From Acidimicrobiaceae bacterium (GTDB lineage Bacteria; Actinomycetota; Acidimicrobiia; Acidimicrobiales; Aldehydirespiratoraceae), in the NCBI GenBank assembly GCA_009837445.1, contig VXTM01000004.1, positions 158,900 through 222,899 of the forward strand: a stretch of DNA of 64,000 nucleotides. Reading direction: 5' to 3'. The translations under genes were made by a program, and so were the position numbers. Each line of letters begins with the position of its first letter. Position 1 is the first letter of the stretch. Of this stretch, positions 16,675-26,050 are shown in pieces. Below the pieces are notes generated by a model that saw only the letters and a list, made by a program, of their open reading frames with translations, ran no database searches and had not been told where the DNA came from.

Positions 16675-17880
16675 ATGACGCTTCAGACCGAGGTGCAGGA
16701 CATTCTCGACCGGGGAGTGGGCGCCGGCGACGTCGTCGGGGCGGCGGCCCAGGTCGTCACCGCCGACGGGCCGCTCGCCGCGGCGGCCGCGGGGAGCCGG
16801 TCCGCAGCCGCGGCGGCCGGCACCGAGCCGATGACGCTCGACACGGTCTGCTGGATCGCCTCGATGACCAAAGCCATCACCGGCACCGCGGCCATGCAGC
16901 TCGTGGAGCGGGGCGAACTCCACCTCGACGAGCCCGCGTCGCGCGTGCTGCCCAACCTGGCCGAAGCGGGAGTGCTCGAAGGCTTCGACGGCGACGGGCA
17001 GCCGGTGGTGCGCCCGGCCAGGGGCCAGATCTCGCTGCTTCATCTGCTGACCCACACCGCCGGATTCGGCTACCCGTACTGGAGTGAGCCCCTGATCCGC
17101 CATCACCGAGCCACCGGAACCGACTCGATGACCAGCGGCGAGCTGGCGGCAACCACCACCGTGCCGGCGCTGTTCGACCCCGGCGAGCGCTGGATGTACG
17201 GCATCAACATCGACTTCGTGGGCCGCATCGTGGAGGAGGTCTCGGGCCAGCGGCTCGGCGACTACTTCGAGGAGCACATCCTCGGTCCGCTGGGCATGGA
17301 CTCGACCGCCTTCGGCCTCAGCGACGAGATGCAGTCGCGCCTGTCGGCGGTGCATGTGAGGCTGCCCGATGGCTCGCTGACCGCCAGTGATCCCCCCCGC
17401 TCTCCCGAATCAAGGTTCCCTTCGGGCGGTGGCGGGCTCTACAGCACGGCCCGGGACTACTGCCGGTTCATGCAGATGATCCTCGGCCGGGGCAGCCGCA
17501 ACGGCGTGAAGGTGCTGCGCCCCGACACCGTCGACCGGATGACGGCCAACAACATCGGAGACCTGCGGGTGGTCGCCCTGACCACCGCGATGCCAGAACT
17601 CACCAACGACGCCGAGTTCTTCCCCGGCGTCCAGAAGTCCTGGGGCCTGACCTTCCAGATAAACGAGGAGCCGCTGCCCACCGGCCGCCCCGCCGGCGGG
17701 CTCATGTGGGCTGGCATAGCTAACTCCTTCTTCTGGATCGACATGCACAACCAGATCGCGGGCACCTACATAAGCCAGCAACTCCCGTTCGCCGACCCCC
17801 GCTCGCTACAGCTCTACCTCGACATCGAGACGGCCACCTACCGCCATCTGCAGACGGGCGACGGATCATCGCAGACGTAG
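16675..17880 (+). CDS. Beta-lactamase-fold serine hydrolase (esterase EstB type)
   Basis: 401 residues from ATG 16675, 7 nt after the GcvT-like gene. The class C beta-lactamase fold is shown by the SxxK nucleophile motif SMTK at 63-66, HTAGFGY, and the general-base Tyr175 in YGINIDFVGRI, which fits the YSxxxDVLG form of EstB-like esterases. No signal peptide is visible, so it is cytoplasmic. Likely an esterase or amidase rather than a beta-lactamase. It probably shares a transcript with the GcvT-like gene. Confidence 0.87.
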   Translation: MTLQTEVQDILDRGVGAGDVVGAAAQVVTADGPLAAAAAGSRSAAAAAGTEPMTLDTVCWIASMTKAITGTAAMQLVERGELHLDEPASRVLPNLAEAGVLEGFDGDGQPVVRPARGQISLLHLLTHTAGFGYPYWSEPLIRHHRATGTDSMTSGELAATTTVPALFDPGERWMYGINIDFVGRIVEEVSGQRLGDYFEEHILGPLGMDSTAFGLSDEMQSRLSAVHVRLPDGSLTASDPPRSPESRFPSGGGGLYSTARDYCRFMQMILGRGSRNGVKVLRPDTVDRMTANNIGDLRVVALTTAMPELTNDAEFFPGVQKSWGLTFQINEEPLPTGRPAGGLMWAGIANSFFWIDMHNQIAGTYISQQLPFADPRSLQLYLDIETATYRHLQTGDGSSQT

Positions 17881-17918
17881 AACGTGCGCGGGTAGGCAAT
17901 CCCCGTAGCATCGACGAG

Positions 17919-18722
17919 ATGCGGGTCGGGATCTCGCCGTTCGCCACGACCCAACAGACCACGCTCGAGCTGAGCCGGATCGCGATGGAGGGCGGTCTTG
18001 ACACGCTGTGGCTCGGGGACGGCTATCTCGCCAACCCCGACTTCGTGGGCTGGGCTGGCGCGATGGAGAGCCTGACCGAACTGGCTTGGCTGGCCGGGCG
18101 GTTCCCCACGGCCCGCACCGGCATCGCGGCCGCCATCCTCCCGCTACGCGACCCGGCCTGGCTGGCCAAGCAGGCCAACACACTCCACCGGATGGCGGGC
18201 GGCGGTCTCGTGCTCGTCGTCACGCCCGGATTCTGGGCCCACGACCTGGAGGCGCGGGGCATCGCCTTCAGTGGTCGTGCGGCCGTATTCGACGACCGCC
18301 TCGCGGACCTTCAACGCCTTCTCGTCGACGCGACCCTGTCCCCCGGACCGTCCGGCACCGGTCCGCCGCCGGTGTGGCTGGCCGGAGCGGCCAGGACGAT
18401 GACCCGAGCAGCGACGCTGGGCCTTCCCTTCCTGTCCTCGCGGGCCACGCCCGACGAGCTGGCGCCGGTGGCGCGGCGGTTCTTCGACGCGGGCGGGGAG
18501 TTCCTGGCCCACCGGACCCGGCTCGAGTACGGCGCCCACGACGTGACCGGCGACGTCGTCGAGTGGCACGCAACCACCGGTTCGGTGGACGAGATGGTCG
18601 ACACCATCGGCCGCTACGCCGAACTGGGAGTGCGAGACCTCTCGATCATCCCCGGACAGGACGACACCAGCTCGCTGCGAACCACCGAAGTCCTCGCCTC
18701 CGAAGTGATGCCGCGACTATGA
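17919..18722 (+). CDS. LLM-class flavin/F420-dependent oxidoreductase
   Basis: 267 residues, a shorter luciferase-like TIM barrel: LDTLWLGDGYL, then a strand rich in Ala/Ile before LPLRDPAWLAKQANTL, and GGGLVLVVTPGFW. TAGCAT at 17906-17911 sits 7 nt before the ATG, so the transcript is probably leaderless. It is the only gene of its unit and faces the AhpD-like gene. Substrate unknown. Confidence 0.82.
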   Translation: MRVGISPFATTQQTTLELSRIAMEGGLDTLWLGDGYLANPDFVGWAGAMESLTELAWLAGRFPTARTGIAAAILPLRDPAWLAKQANTLHRMAGGGLVLVVTPGFWAHDLEARGIAFSGRAAVFDDRLADLQRLLVDATLSPGPSGTGPPPVWLAGAARTMTRAATLGLPFLSSRATPDELAPVARRFFDAGGEFLAHRTRLEYGAHDVTGDVVEWHATTGSVDEMVDTIGRYAELGVRDLSIIPGQDDTSSLRTTEVLASEVMPRL

Positions 18723-18733
18723 GCGGCCCGGTG

Positions 18734-19312
18734 TCAGCGCTCGCCGGGAACCGCGCTGGTCGCCTGCTGGGTGGTGGTCATCACACTGCGGAGCCCGAGG
18801 CCCATCACCACGCGGTTGATGTAGGCGTAGTAGGCGACCATGTTGTTGAGATCGAGGATGTCCAGATCGCTCAGCCCGTGCTCGCGCAGCTGATCGACGT
18901 CGTCCTGGACAACCGCGTCAGGCGACCGCGTCAGCTTGGCGGCGTAGGCGCAGATCGCGTCGAAACGGCCATCGCCGGAGTCCACATTGGCCGGGTCGGC
19001 GTCGATGGCGTCGAGCACTGCGGCGGCGAGGTCGAGCGACTCGAGCTTGAGTCGCAGCCCCGATGCGCAGTGGTCGGTGCCGTTCAGCCGGGACGTCACG
19101 AGGGCGGCCGACTGGCGCTCGATCGGTGTGAGCTGCGACGGGCAGTGCTCGACGGTGCGGTAGAGCCGGAGCCGCTCCTCGACGATGGCCGGGTACAGGC
19201 TTCCGAGCATCGTGAACTCGGCCGGCTCCCCCAGCGCCGCCGCCTGCCAGTCGTAGGCGTCCCGGAGCGGGCCCTCGGCGTCGGACCACGAGACGGTGTC
19301 GATCCAGGCCAT
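18734..19312 (-). CDS. AhpD-like / carboxymuconolactone-decarboxylase-fold protein with a degenerate CxxC
   Basis: 192 residues from ATG 19312. The helical AhpD fold is visible (YPAIVEERLRLYRTVEHCPSQLTPIERQSAALVTSRLNG). Where peroxidatic members read NxCxYCxxxH, this protein reads NGTDHCASGLRL: one cysteine is replaced by Thr and the proton-relay His by Leu. It is therefore unlikely to be an ordinary alkylhydroperoxidase. The ORF-track start at 19471 lies in the opposite-strand LLM gene and is rejected. TACCAT (reverse strand) lies 7 nt before the ATG, again leaderless. Confidence 0.75.
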   Translation of the reverse strand: MAWIDTVSWSDAEGPLRDAYDWQAAALGEPAEFTMLGSLYPAIVEERLRLYRTVEHCPSQLTPIERQSAALVTSRLNGTDHCASGLRLKLESLDLAAAVLDAIDADPANVDSGDGRFDAICAYAAKLTRSPDAVVQDDVDQLREHGLSDLDILDLNNMVAYYAYINRVVMGLGLRSVMTTTQQATSAVPGER

Positions 19313-19335
19313 GACCGCGATGGTAGGCCGGTGCC

Positions 19336-20316
19336 GTGAGCGGTGACACCGCTCCCGCGGTCGGCGTGTGGGTGTTCCCGGAGGCACCGGCGCCCGAACT
19401 GGTCGATCTCGCCCGCTATGTCGAGGATCTCGGCCTCGATGAGCTGTGGGTGGGCGACGAGGGCCCCGCACGCGACCCGTTCGCGGTGCTGGCCGCAGCC
19501 GCGGTGGTAACCGACCGGATCCGGCTGGCCACCGGCATCACCAACCCCTATGTGCGCCACCCCGGCGTGACCGCCGCCAGCATGCTCACCATCCACGAGC
19601 TCAGCGGCGGCCGAGCGGTGCTGGGGGTGGGCGCGGGAGGCCAGCTGTCGCTGGCGCCGTTCGGCCTGGAAGCCTCCCGACCGCTGCACCGCATGAGCGA
19701 GTTCCTCGACATCGCCGGCGCGGTCGCCACCGGCGAGCCCGCGGCCGGGTACTCGCCCCCCGACGTGGCCGTCACCGAAGCGGCCGCCGGTGGGCCGCTA
19801 CCCGTGTTCGTGGGCGCCCGCGGCCCCCGCCTGAACCGGCTCGCGTCGCAGCGGGCCGACGGTGCCTTCGTGTCGGGCATGCCCCCGTTCCGGTATCCGG
19901 CCGTGGTCGGCTGGGCCCGCTCGGTGCGCTCGATCGACATCGCGCTGTACCCGAGCGTGGCGTTCACCGAGAAGGCGATAGAGCGGCACCGGCCCGAGAT
20001 GGTCTGGGGACTGCTCGACACGCCACCGGAGGTGCGGGAGGCGCTCGGGCTCGACCTGGCCGCCGTGCAGGCCGCGGCCCAGGCGATCCGGGACGGCGAC
20101 CCCGAACCGGCACGAAAGCTGGTCGACGACACGGTGCTCGAACGGGTGATGCTGGTGGGAGAACCCTCGGTTGTGGGCAGCCGACTGGCAGATCTCGTGC
20201 GCGAGCATCGACCCACGAGCATCGGGCTGGCACTGCTCCAGGAAGACCTGCGCGAGGGCGTGGACCATGCGGCTGAGGCCTTCGCAGCCATGACCGCCGA
20301 ACTCGGAGGCGGCTGA
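19336..20316 (+). CDS. LLM-class F420-dependent-type oxidoreductase
   Basis: 326 residues from GTG 19336, divergent from the AhpD-like gene with only 23 bp between. Typical features are LDELWVGDE, IRLATGITNPYVRHP, ELSGGRAVLGVGAGG and PLPVFVGARGPR. It resembles the F420 methylene-H4MPT reductase-like branch. It overlaps the next LLM gene by one base, so two LLM enzymes and the TrzN-like hydrolase form one unit. Confidence 0.85.
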   Translation: MSGDTAPAVGVWVFPEAPAPELVDLARYVEDLGLDELWVGDEGPARDPFAVLAAAAVVTDRIRLATGITNPYVRHPGVTAASMLTIHELSGGRAVLGVGAGGQLSLAPFGLEASRPLHRMSEFLDIAGAVATGEPAAGYSPPDVAVTEAAAGGPLPVFVGARGPRLNRLASQRADGAFVSGMPPFRYPAVVGWARSVRSIDIALYPSVAFTEKAIERHRPEMVWGLLDTPPEVREALGLDLAAVQAAAQAIRDGDPEPARKLVDDTVLERVMLVGEPSVVGSRLADLVREHRPTSIGLALLQEDLREGVDHAAEAFAAMTAELGGG

Positions 20317-21257
20317 TGGTCGGCGTGATCAACCATGTGGCCAACCCGGACGCCGGCCAGGCGGTGGCCCTCGCTCAGGCCGCCGAGGAGGCAGGGGCGC
20401 AGTGGATCGGCGTCGCCGATGCCTTCTGGTGGCGCGACGTGTGGATGCTGCTCGGCCGGGTCGCAGCCGCCACGGAGCGGATCAAGCTGGGGCCGGCCAT
20501 GACGAATCCGTACCTGCGCCACCGGTTCCACACCGCTTCTGCACTGGCCACCCTGCAGGAGATGGCGCCCGGGCGGGTGTTCTGCGGGATCGCGGCCGGC
20601 GGATCGGAGGTCACCGCCGCGGCCCGGATCTCCCGGCGTGACGCGCCGGCGATGGTCACCGAGCTCGTCGCCTTCCTGCGCGAGGTCGCCGGCGGCGGGA
20701 CGCTGGACGAGGCCTCCGGCCGCGGCCTCGACGTCGACCTTGATGCCGTCCCGATCCTGATGGCGGGACGGGGCGACCAGATGATGCGTGCCGCTGGTGC
20801 ACTGGCCGACCGGGTCCTGCTCTGGGCGATCCCCGCGTCGGATCTCCGGCGTTCTGTGTCGGTCATCCGTGACGGCGCCGCCCACCGGGACCGGCCGCCG
20901 GAGCTGATCTGGGCCCCACTCGTCCGCCACGACGACGCCCCGCACGCGTCGATCATGCACGTCGCCGTCTATGCGTCCCTCAACACGGCGGCGGACGTGC
21001 GCCAGGAGTGGGGACTGGACGGCAGTCTCGTCGAAGACATCCGGGAACAGCTCGTACGGGGCGACACCGCGGCCGCCGCAGACCTGGTTCCTCCCACCGC
21101 GCTTGGAGATCTGATCTTCGAGAGTCCCGACCCCGCACCTATCGCGGCCATCGCCCGCGAGCTCGGCGTGTCGTCGCTGGCGGTGCCCGGATTCGACCCC
21201 GCCACCGTCGGCGGCCACGTCAGCTGGGCTGCATCAGTCGAGACCCTGTTCACCTAG
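20316..21257 (+). CDS. LLM-class oxidoreductase
   Basis: 313 residues. AQWIGVADAFWWRD, IKLGPAMTNPYLRH and VPILMAGRGDQMMRAAG place it in the same superfamily as its upstream neighbour. The A of its ATG is the last base of the neighbour's TGA. Adjacent paralogous LLM genes often act on related substrates or form a complex, but neither can be shown here. The TrzN-like hydrolase begins 53 bp downstream. Confidence 0.85.
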   Translation: MVGVINHVANPDAGQAVALAQAAEEAGAQWIGVADAFWWRDVWMLLGRVAAATERIKLGPAMTNPYLRHRFHTASALATLQEMAPGRVFCGIAAGGSEVTAAARISRRDAPAMVTELVAFLREVAGGGTLDEASGRGLDVDLDAVPILMAGRGDQMMRAAGALADRVLLWAIPASDLRRSVSVIRDGAAHRDRPPELIWAPLVRHDDAPHASIMHVAVYASLNTAADVRQEWGLDGSLVEDIREQLVRGDTAAAADLVPPTALGDLIFESPDPAPIAAIARELGVSSLAVPGFDPATVGGHVSWAASVETLFT

Positions 21258-21310
21258 CCATCCAGCCGCGCCTCACGGGGCCCGAGCGCGTATGGGGCAG
21301 ACTGGCGGCC

Positions 21311-22684
21311 GTGCCCGGCCTCCTCCTGCGCGACATCGCTCATCTGGTGACCTTCGACGCCGACGACCGGGAGTTGCAAGACGTAGATCTGCGCATCGCC
21401 GGAGGGCGGGTCGCCGAGATCGGACAGCTGCAGCCCGCGCCCGGCGAGGAGGTTGTGAATGCCTCCGGGCTGCTGGTGCTGCCGGGCATGATCAACGCCC
21501 ACCAGCATCTCTACCAGGTGGGCCTGCGCTGCATCGCCGAGCTGGAACGAGCCACCCTCGGGACCTGGCTCTCAGGCCTCGGGCAACTGTGCATGCGGTG
21601 GTGGCGCGACGGGTACTTCACCCCGGAGTCGGTGGCGGCACTGGCTCGCGCCGGCATGGTGGAGTCGCTGCTGTGCGGGGTGACCACCATCGCCGATCAG
21701 CACTACTTCTTCCCCGGCGGGGTGACAGCGCCCTACATCGAGGCCACCATCGAGGCTGCCAGGGAGGTGGGAATCCGTCTGCACGCCGGGCGAGGCACCA
21801 TGACGATGGGCCACCGCGACGGCGGCATGGCGCCCGACGAGACCTGCCAGACCATCGACGAGGTGGTGCGCCACTCCTCGGAGTTGATCAGCGAGTATCA
21901 CGATCCCGACCCGATGGCCCGGATCCGCATCCACCTGGCGCCCTGCGGACCGCACGTCGATCACCCGGAGCTGTACACCGTCTTCGCCGAACTGGCGGCC
22001 GAGCATCCCGGAGTGGGCCTGCACACCCACCTCTACGAGCAGATCGACACCGAGTTCTGCCGTCAGCGCTACGGCCGGACACCGTGGGAGGTCATCGGCG
22101 AAGCCGGCTGGCACCGCGACAACACCTGGCTGGCCCACATGGTGGACGCTCCGGTCGCCGAGGTAGCCGATTACGCCGCCGCCGGCGTGGGACTGGTGCA
22201 CCTCATCGCCCCCGACCTGCGCATGGGATTCGGTCTGGCGCCCGTGCGGGAGTGGTTGGAGGCGGGCTGCACGGTCGGTTTCGGCACGACCGGGTCGGCC
22301 TCCAACGACGGCTGCAACCAGTTGGGTGACTTGCGGCTGGCCGCGCTGGCCCACCGCCTACCGAGCGCCGACCCGGACCGATGGCTGTCCGTCCGGGAGC
22401 TGCTGGCGATGGCGACTCGAGGCTCGGCTCGCTGTCTGGGCCGCCCTGCCCTGGGCGTGATCGAGCCGGGCGCGGCCGCCGACCTGGCCGCGTGGGACAT
22501 CACGTCGGTGGACCGGGTGGGTGTGCACGACCCGGTCGCAGGCCTGCTGATGACCGGCCTGTCGGACCGGGTCGAACTGGTGACGGTGGCCGGTGAGGTG
22601 GTGGTGCGCGACGGCCGCTGCGTGAGCGCCGACGAGGAAACGGTGGCCGCCGGCGCGCACGCGGCTCTACCGCCACCGGCATAA
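21311..22684 (+). CDS. TrzN-like amidohydrolase (s-triazine hydrolase / deaminase family)
   Basis: 457 residues from GTG 21311. Metal ligands are the HxH pair in NAHQHLYQ (64, 66), His240 in HTHLYE and His276 in WLAHMVD. The usual metal-binding Asp is replaced by Thr327 in FGTTGSASNDG, and Glu243 lies in HLYE. From memory, this Thr/Glu arrangement is the hallmark of TrzN (triazine hydrolase), and LRLAALAHR, ATRGSA and RVGVHDP also match it. The longer ORF-track frame begins in the LLM gene. The likely reaction is hydrolytic displacement of a leaving group on an azine or purine ring. 8-Oxoguanine or other purine deaminase activity is the main alternative. Confidence 0.85.
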   Translation: MPGLLLRDIAHLVTFDADDRELQDVDLRIAGGRVAEIGQLQPAPGEEVVNASGLLVLPGMINAHQHLYQVGLRCIAELERATLGTWLSGLGQLCMRWWRDGYFTPESVAALARAGMVESLLCGVTTIADQHYFFPGGVTAPYIEATIEAAREVGIRLHAGRGTMTMGHRDGGMAPDETCQTIDEVVRHSSELISEYHDPDPMARIRIHLAPCGPHVDHPELYTVFAELAAEHPGVGLHTHLYEQIDTEFCRQRYGRTPWEVIGEAGWHRDNTWLAHMVDAPVAEVADYAAAGVGLVHLIAPDLRMGFGLAPVREWLEAGCTVGFGTTGSASNDGCNQLGDLRLAALAHRLPSADPDRWLSVRELLAMATRGSARCLGRPALGVIEPGAAADLAAWDITSVDRVGVHDPVAGLLMTGLSDRVELVTVAGEVVVRDGRCVSADEETVAAGAHAALPPPA

Positions 22685-22780
22685 CCGCCCGGCGCCGGCT
22701 CTGAAAGGTCCGTCAGCGGACGGCCATAACTGAAGTGTCGACGGCGGGCCCACAACAGCCGTGCCGAGGGCTCGGTGATT

Positions 22781-22824
22781 AGTAGTAGTTAGCACTTGAA
22801 TTAGAGGATAGGTACTACTACTCT
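22781..22824 (+). promoter_or_regulatory. Promoter with overlapping inverted repeat upstream of the betaine-binding gene
   Basis: TTGAAT (22796-22801), 17 bp, then TACTCT (22819-22824) is a good vegetative promoter. The 9-bp arms AGTAGTAGT (22781-22789) and ACTACTACT (22814-22822) bracket the -35 and run into the -10, an operator-like layout. A ~100-nt leader follows to ATG 22928. I see CCGGAAAACCGG early in that leader but no riboswitch I can name. Confidence 0.55.
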
Positions 22825-22900
22825 CCGGAAAACCGGGCACGAGCGTCTACGCCCACGACGGGGGTTGCGCAAAGGGCGCGGTTCGTTGATGAGCAAATGA

Positions 22901-24895
<1,995 letters not shown>

Positions 24896-24901
24896 AACAG
24901 G

Positions 24902-24929
24902 TTGACATAGTACTGCCAACGACTAAGTA
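24902..24929 (+). promoter_or_regulatory. Candidate internal promoter before the ATPase gene
   Basis: A perfect TTGACA at 24902-24907 is followed after 16 bp by TAAGTA (24924-24929), a weak -10. It lies just behind the binding-protein stop codon and could give the ATPase and permease genes their own transcript. A better -10-like TAGAGT at 24932 is too far from the TTGACA (24 bp). Confidence 0.35.
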
Positions 24930-24938
24930 GCTAGAGTG

Positions 24939-24973
24939 CCGGCCGGGCGGAAGCGGACGCTTCCCCCGGCCGG
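24939..24973 (+). other. Strong intergenic hairpin between binding-protein and ATPase genes
   Basis: CCGGCCGGG-c-GGAAGCG pairs with CGCTTCCCCCGGCCGG: 16 base pairs with one bulged C and a GA turn. It is followed by TTCTCT and the GGAGG of the ATPase gene. It may partly terminate transcription or protect the upstream mRNA, so that more binding protein than transporter is made. Confidence 0.6.
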
Positions 24974-24985
24974 TTCTCTGGAGGC

Positions 24986-26050
24986 GTGGATGGCAGCGAC
25001 GTGACCACGGACGCGATGATCTCGTGCCGGGACGTCTGGAAGCTGTACGGACCGGATCCCGAGAAGTTCCTCCGCCAGCACGACGGCGATCCCAGCGTCG
25101 AGGTGGTGAAGGACGCCGGATACATACCGGCCGTGGTGGCGGCAAGTCTCGATGTGATGCCGGGCGAGATCCTCGTGCTGATGGGGCTGAGCGGCTCGGG
25201 CAAGTCGACGCTGGTTCGCTGCCTGTCACGCCTGATCGAGCCGACCGCGGGCAGCGTCCACTTCGGCGGAGTCGATCTGCTGGCCGCGTCGGGACGTGAG
25301 CTGATCGACATCCGGCGCCACCGCATGGGCATGGTGTTCCAGCACTTCGCGCTGTTCCCCCATCGCACCGTGGCCGAGAACATCGTGTTCCCGCTGGAGG
25401 TCCAGGGCGTCGACAGCGCCACGCGCCAGGCCCGGGCTGCCGAGATCCTCGCCCTGGTGGGACTGGAGGGGCGCGGCGGCTACTACCCACGGGAGCTCTC
25501 CGGCGGCCAGCAGCAGCGCGTCGGCATCGGCCGGTCGCTGGCGGTGGAGCCCGACGTGTGGTTCCTGGACGAGCCCTTCTCCGCGCTCGACCCGCTGATC
25601 CGGCGGGAGATGCAGGACGAGTTCCTGCGGCTCCAGTCGGTGCTGCACAAGACGATCGTCTTCATCACCCACGACTTCAGCGAGGCGATCCGCCTGGCCG
25701 ACCGCATCGCCATCCTCTACGAGGGCCAGATCGTGCAGATCGGCCGGGCCGAGGATCTGGTGACCCAGCCGGCCACCGACTACGTGCGGAACTTCGCCCG
25801 CGACGTGCAGCGCGACCGGATCCTCACCGCCGCCAGCGTGATGGGCGATGTGGCCGACGCCGATGCCGGCGCGGGGACGGTGGACGCCGGCGCGTTACTG
25901 CGCGAGATCGCTCCCGTCGTGCTGGCCAGCACGAGCCCGATGCGGGTGGTCGAGGAGGGTGTGGCGGTGGGGAGCCTCACCCGCGACGCCGTGATCGACG
26001 CCGTGTGGGGCGCGAGCGACTCCGAGGGCGCAGACTCCGGCGCCGGCTGA
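24986..26050 (+). CDS. proV: Betaine-type ABC transporter ATP-binding protein (ProV/OpuAA)
   Basis: 354 residues. The N-terminal lead-in (KLYGPDPEKFL) before Walker A GLSGSGKST (67-75), LSGGQQQR at 171-178 and WFLDEPFSALD are as in ProV. A C-terminal ~60-residue segment (TSPMRVVEEGVAVGSLTRDAVIDAV) looks like a single CBS motif rather than the usual tandem pair, so ionic-strength or c-di-AMP sensing may be reduced. GTG 24986 is very close to the GGAGG; GTG 25001 or ATG 25016 are alternatives. The stop overlaps the permease ATG by one base. Confidence 0.9.
   Translation: MDGSDVTTDAMISCRDVWKLYGPDPEKFLRQHDGDPSVEVVKDAGYIPAVVAASLDVMPGEILVLMGLSGSGKSTLVRCLSRLIEPTAGSVHFGGVDLLAASGRELIDIRRHRMGMVFQHFALFPHRTVAENIVFPLEVQGVDSATRQARAAEILALVGLEGRGGYYPRELSGGQQQRVGIGRSLAVEPDVWFLDEPFSALDPLIRREMQDEFLRLQSVLHKTIVFITHDFSEAIRLADRIAILYEGQIVQIGRAEDLVTQPATDYVRNFARDVQRDRILTAASVMGDVADADAGAGTVDAGALLREIAPVVLASTSPMRVVEEGVAVGSLTRDAVIDAVWGASDSEGADSGAG

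Noticed and set aside
16675-17880. Secreted beta-lactamase
   Set aside because: No signal peptide, and the Tyr motif has the EstB esterase form.
18008-19339. 443-residue plus-strand ORF
   Set aside because: Another frame across the LLM gene and antisense to the AhpD-like gene; no conserved features.
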